Shown here piece after piece: positions 5,927 through 6,083 of a stretch of DNA of 6,083 nt. Origin of the DNA: Nitriliruptoraceae bacterium. GTDB lineage: Bacteria; Actinomycetota; Nitriliruptoria; Nitriliruptorales; Nitriliruptoraceae. The notes under the pieces are model-generated. The model did not search any database, was not told the DNA's origin, and saw only the letters and a program-made list of their open reading frames with translations. Made by a program: the position numbers and the translations under genes. Each line of letters begins with the position of its first letter. Positions within the stretch are counted from its first letter, which is position 1. Location: NCBI GenBank assembly GCA_007121975.1, contig SKJO01000204.1:1-6083 (forward strand), given 5' to 3'.

Positions 5927-5943
5927 CAGGGGCCGCGACCCTG
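5927..5943 (-). terminator. Possible U-less terminator hairpin after the right-edge gene
   Basis: Four bases after the minus-strand stop (TAA, 5948-5950) the transcript can form CAGGG, a seven-base loop, CCCTG: a five-pair GC-rich stem with no following U-tract. Actinobacteria often use such stems, but five pairs is short. If it works, ribE would need its own promoter in the repeat-bearing leader. Confidence 0.25.
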
Positions 5944-5947
5944 CACG

Positions 5948-6083
5948 TTACCGGGCGAGCCCAAGCTCGCGCCGCAGCTGCCAGACGAGGTCCGGGCCCG
6001 CGCCACCGAGCCGCTCGAGCTGCCAGCCGGGGCCGGTCGGCAGCCGGACCGCCCGGGCCACCTCCGGCCCGCCGAGCCCGAGC
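5948..6083 (-). CDS. C-terminal end of an unidentified protein (possibly RibD)
   Basis: A minus-strand frame enters from the right edge and stops at TAA (5948-5950), giving 44 residues: LGLGGPEVARAVRLPTGPGW, then QLERLGGAGPDLVWQLRREL, then GLAR. There are no motifs to identify a domain. The ending, an aromatic residue followed by LERLG..GPDLVWQLRR, resembles the final strand pair of RibD-type pyrimidine reductases (W..xxxxRxGxDVxxxxR). RibD is the missing pathway enzyme and commonly sits upstream of ribE in actinobacteria. That is circumstantial, and other upstream genes are possible. The codon style matches its neighbours. The gap to ribE is 106 bases, so direct translational coupling is not expected. 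Confidence 0.5.
   Translation of the reverse strand, partial: LGLGGPEVARAVRLPTGPGWQLERLGGAGPDLVWQLRRELGLAR

Noticed and set aside
5842..5947. FMN riboswitch (RFN element) upstream of ribE
   Set aside because: The gap is only 106 bases, half of it 11-bp repeats, and none of the conserved RFN core segments or multi-stem layout can be seen.
5842..6006. N-terminal extension of ribE through the tandem repeats
   Set aside because: The family N-terminus MFTGI and a perfect AGGAGG four bases upstream fix the start at 5841.

Overview
The window is very GC-rich, uses GTC/CTC/GCC/CGG-type codons and GTG starts, and has little non-coding space. Gene content and protein style point to a high-GC actinobacterium (Actinomycetota). 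Examples are a short class II-type HelD RNA polymerase helicase, a fused RibBA and an actinobacterial-looking HisE. I cannot name the genus; an Acidimicrobiia-like or other deep-branching lineage is possible.

Layout from left to right. (1) Positions 1-364, minus strand: the N-terminal 121 residues of a small protein resembling the DUF1844 family, cut by the window edge. (2) 365-509: a divergent intergenic region with a perfect 10-bp palindrome and only weak promoter-like hexamers. (3) 510-773, plus strand: hisE, phosphoribosyl-ATP pyrophosphatase of histidine biosynthesis. (4) 774-879: a convergent intergenic gap largely made of six degenerate 12-bp tandem repeats. (5) 880-5841, minus strand, read right to left: ribE (riboflavin synthase), ribBA (DHBP synthase / GTP cyclohydrolase II fusion), ribH (lumazine synthase), helD (RNA polymerase-recycling helicase). 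(6) 5842-5947: a leader with four perfect 11-bp tandem repeats plus a partial fifth. (7) 5948-6083, minus strand: the C-terminal 44 residues of an unidentified protein, perhaps RibD from position and end shape.

The rib genes give a nearly complete riboflavin route. RibBA makes both precursors: the GTP-derived pyrimidine and 3,4-dihydroxy-2-butanone 4-phosphate. RibH condenses the ribitylaminopyrimidine with the butanone to lumazine, and RibE dismutates lumazine to riboflavin. The deaminase/reductase RibD is not visible as a whole gene. ribE and ribBA overlap by ATGA, and ribH and helD overlap by GTGA, so translation is probably coupled within each pair. A 71-nt gap with a small hairpin separates ribBA from ribH.

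Most of the window is ordinary core metabolism. What deserves a second look is helD as the last, apparently translationally coupled cistron of a riboflavin operon, with an Arg/Gly-rich insert where the RNA polymerase primary-channel loop should lie. The other points are the short tandem repeats at both operon edges and the low-complexity tails on RibE and RibBA. I see no convincing evidence of a wholly new system, no mobile element, no RNA gene and no CRISPR.
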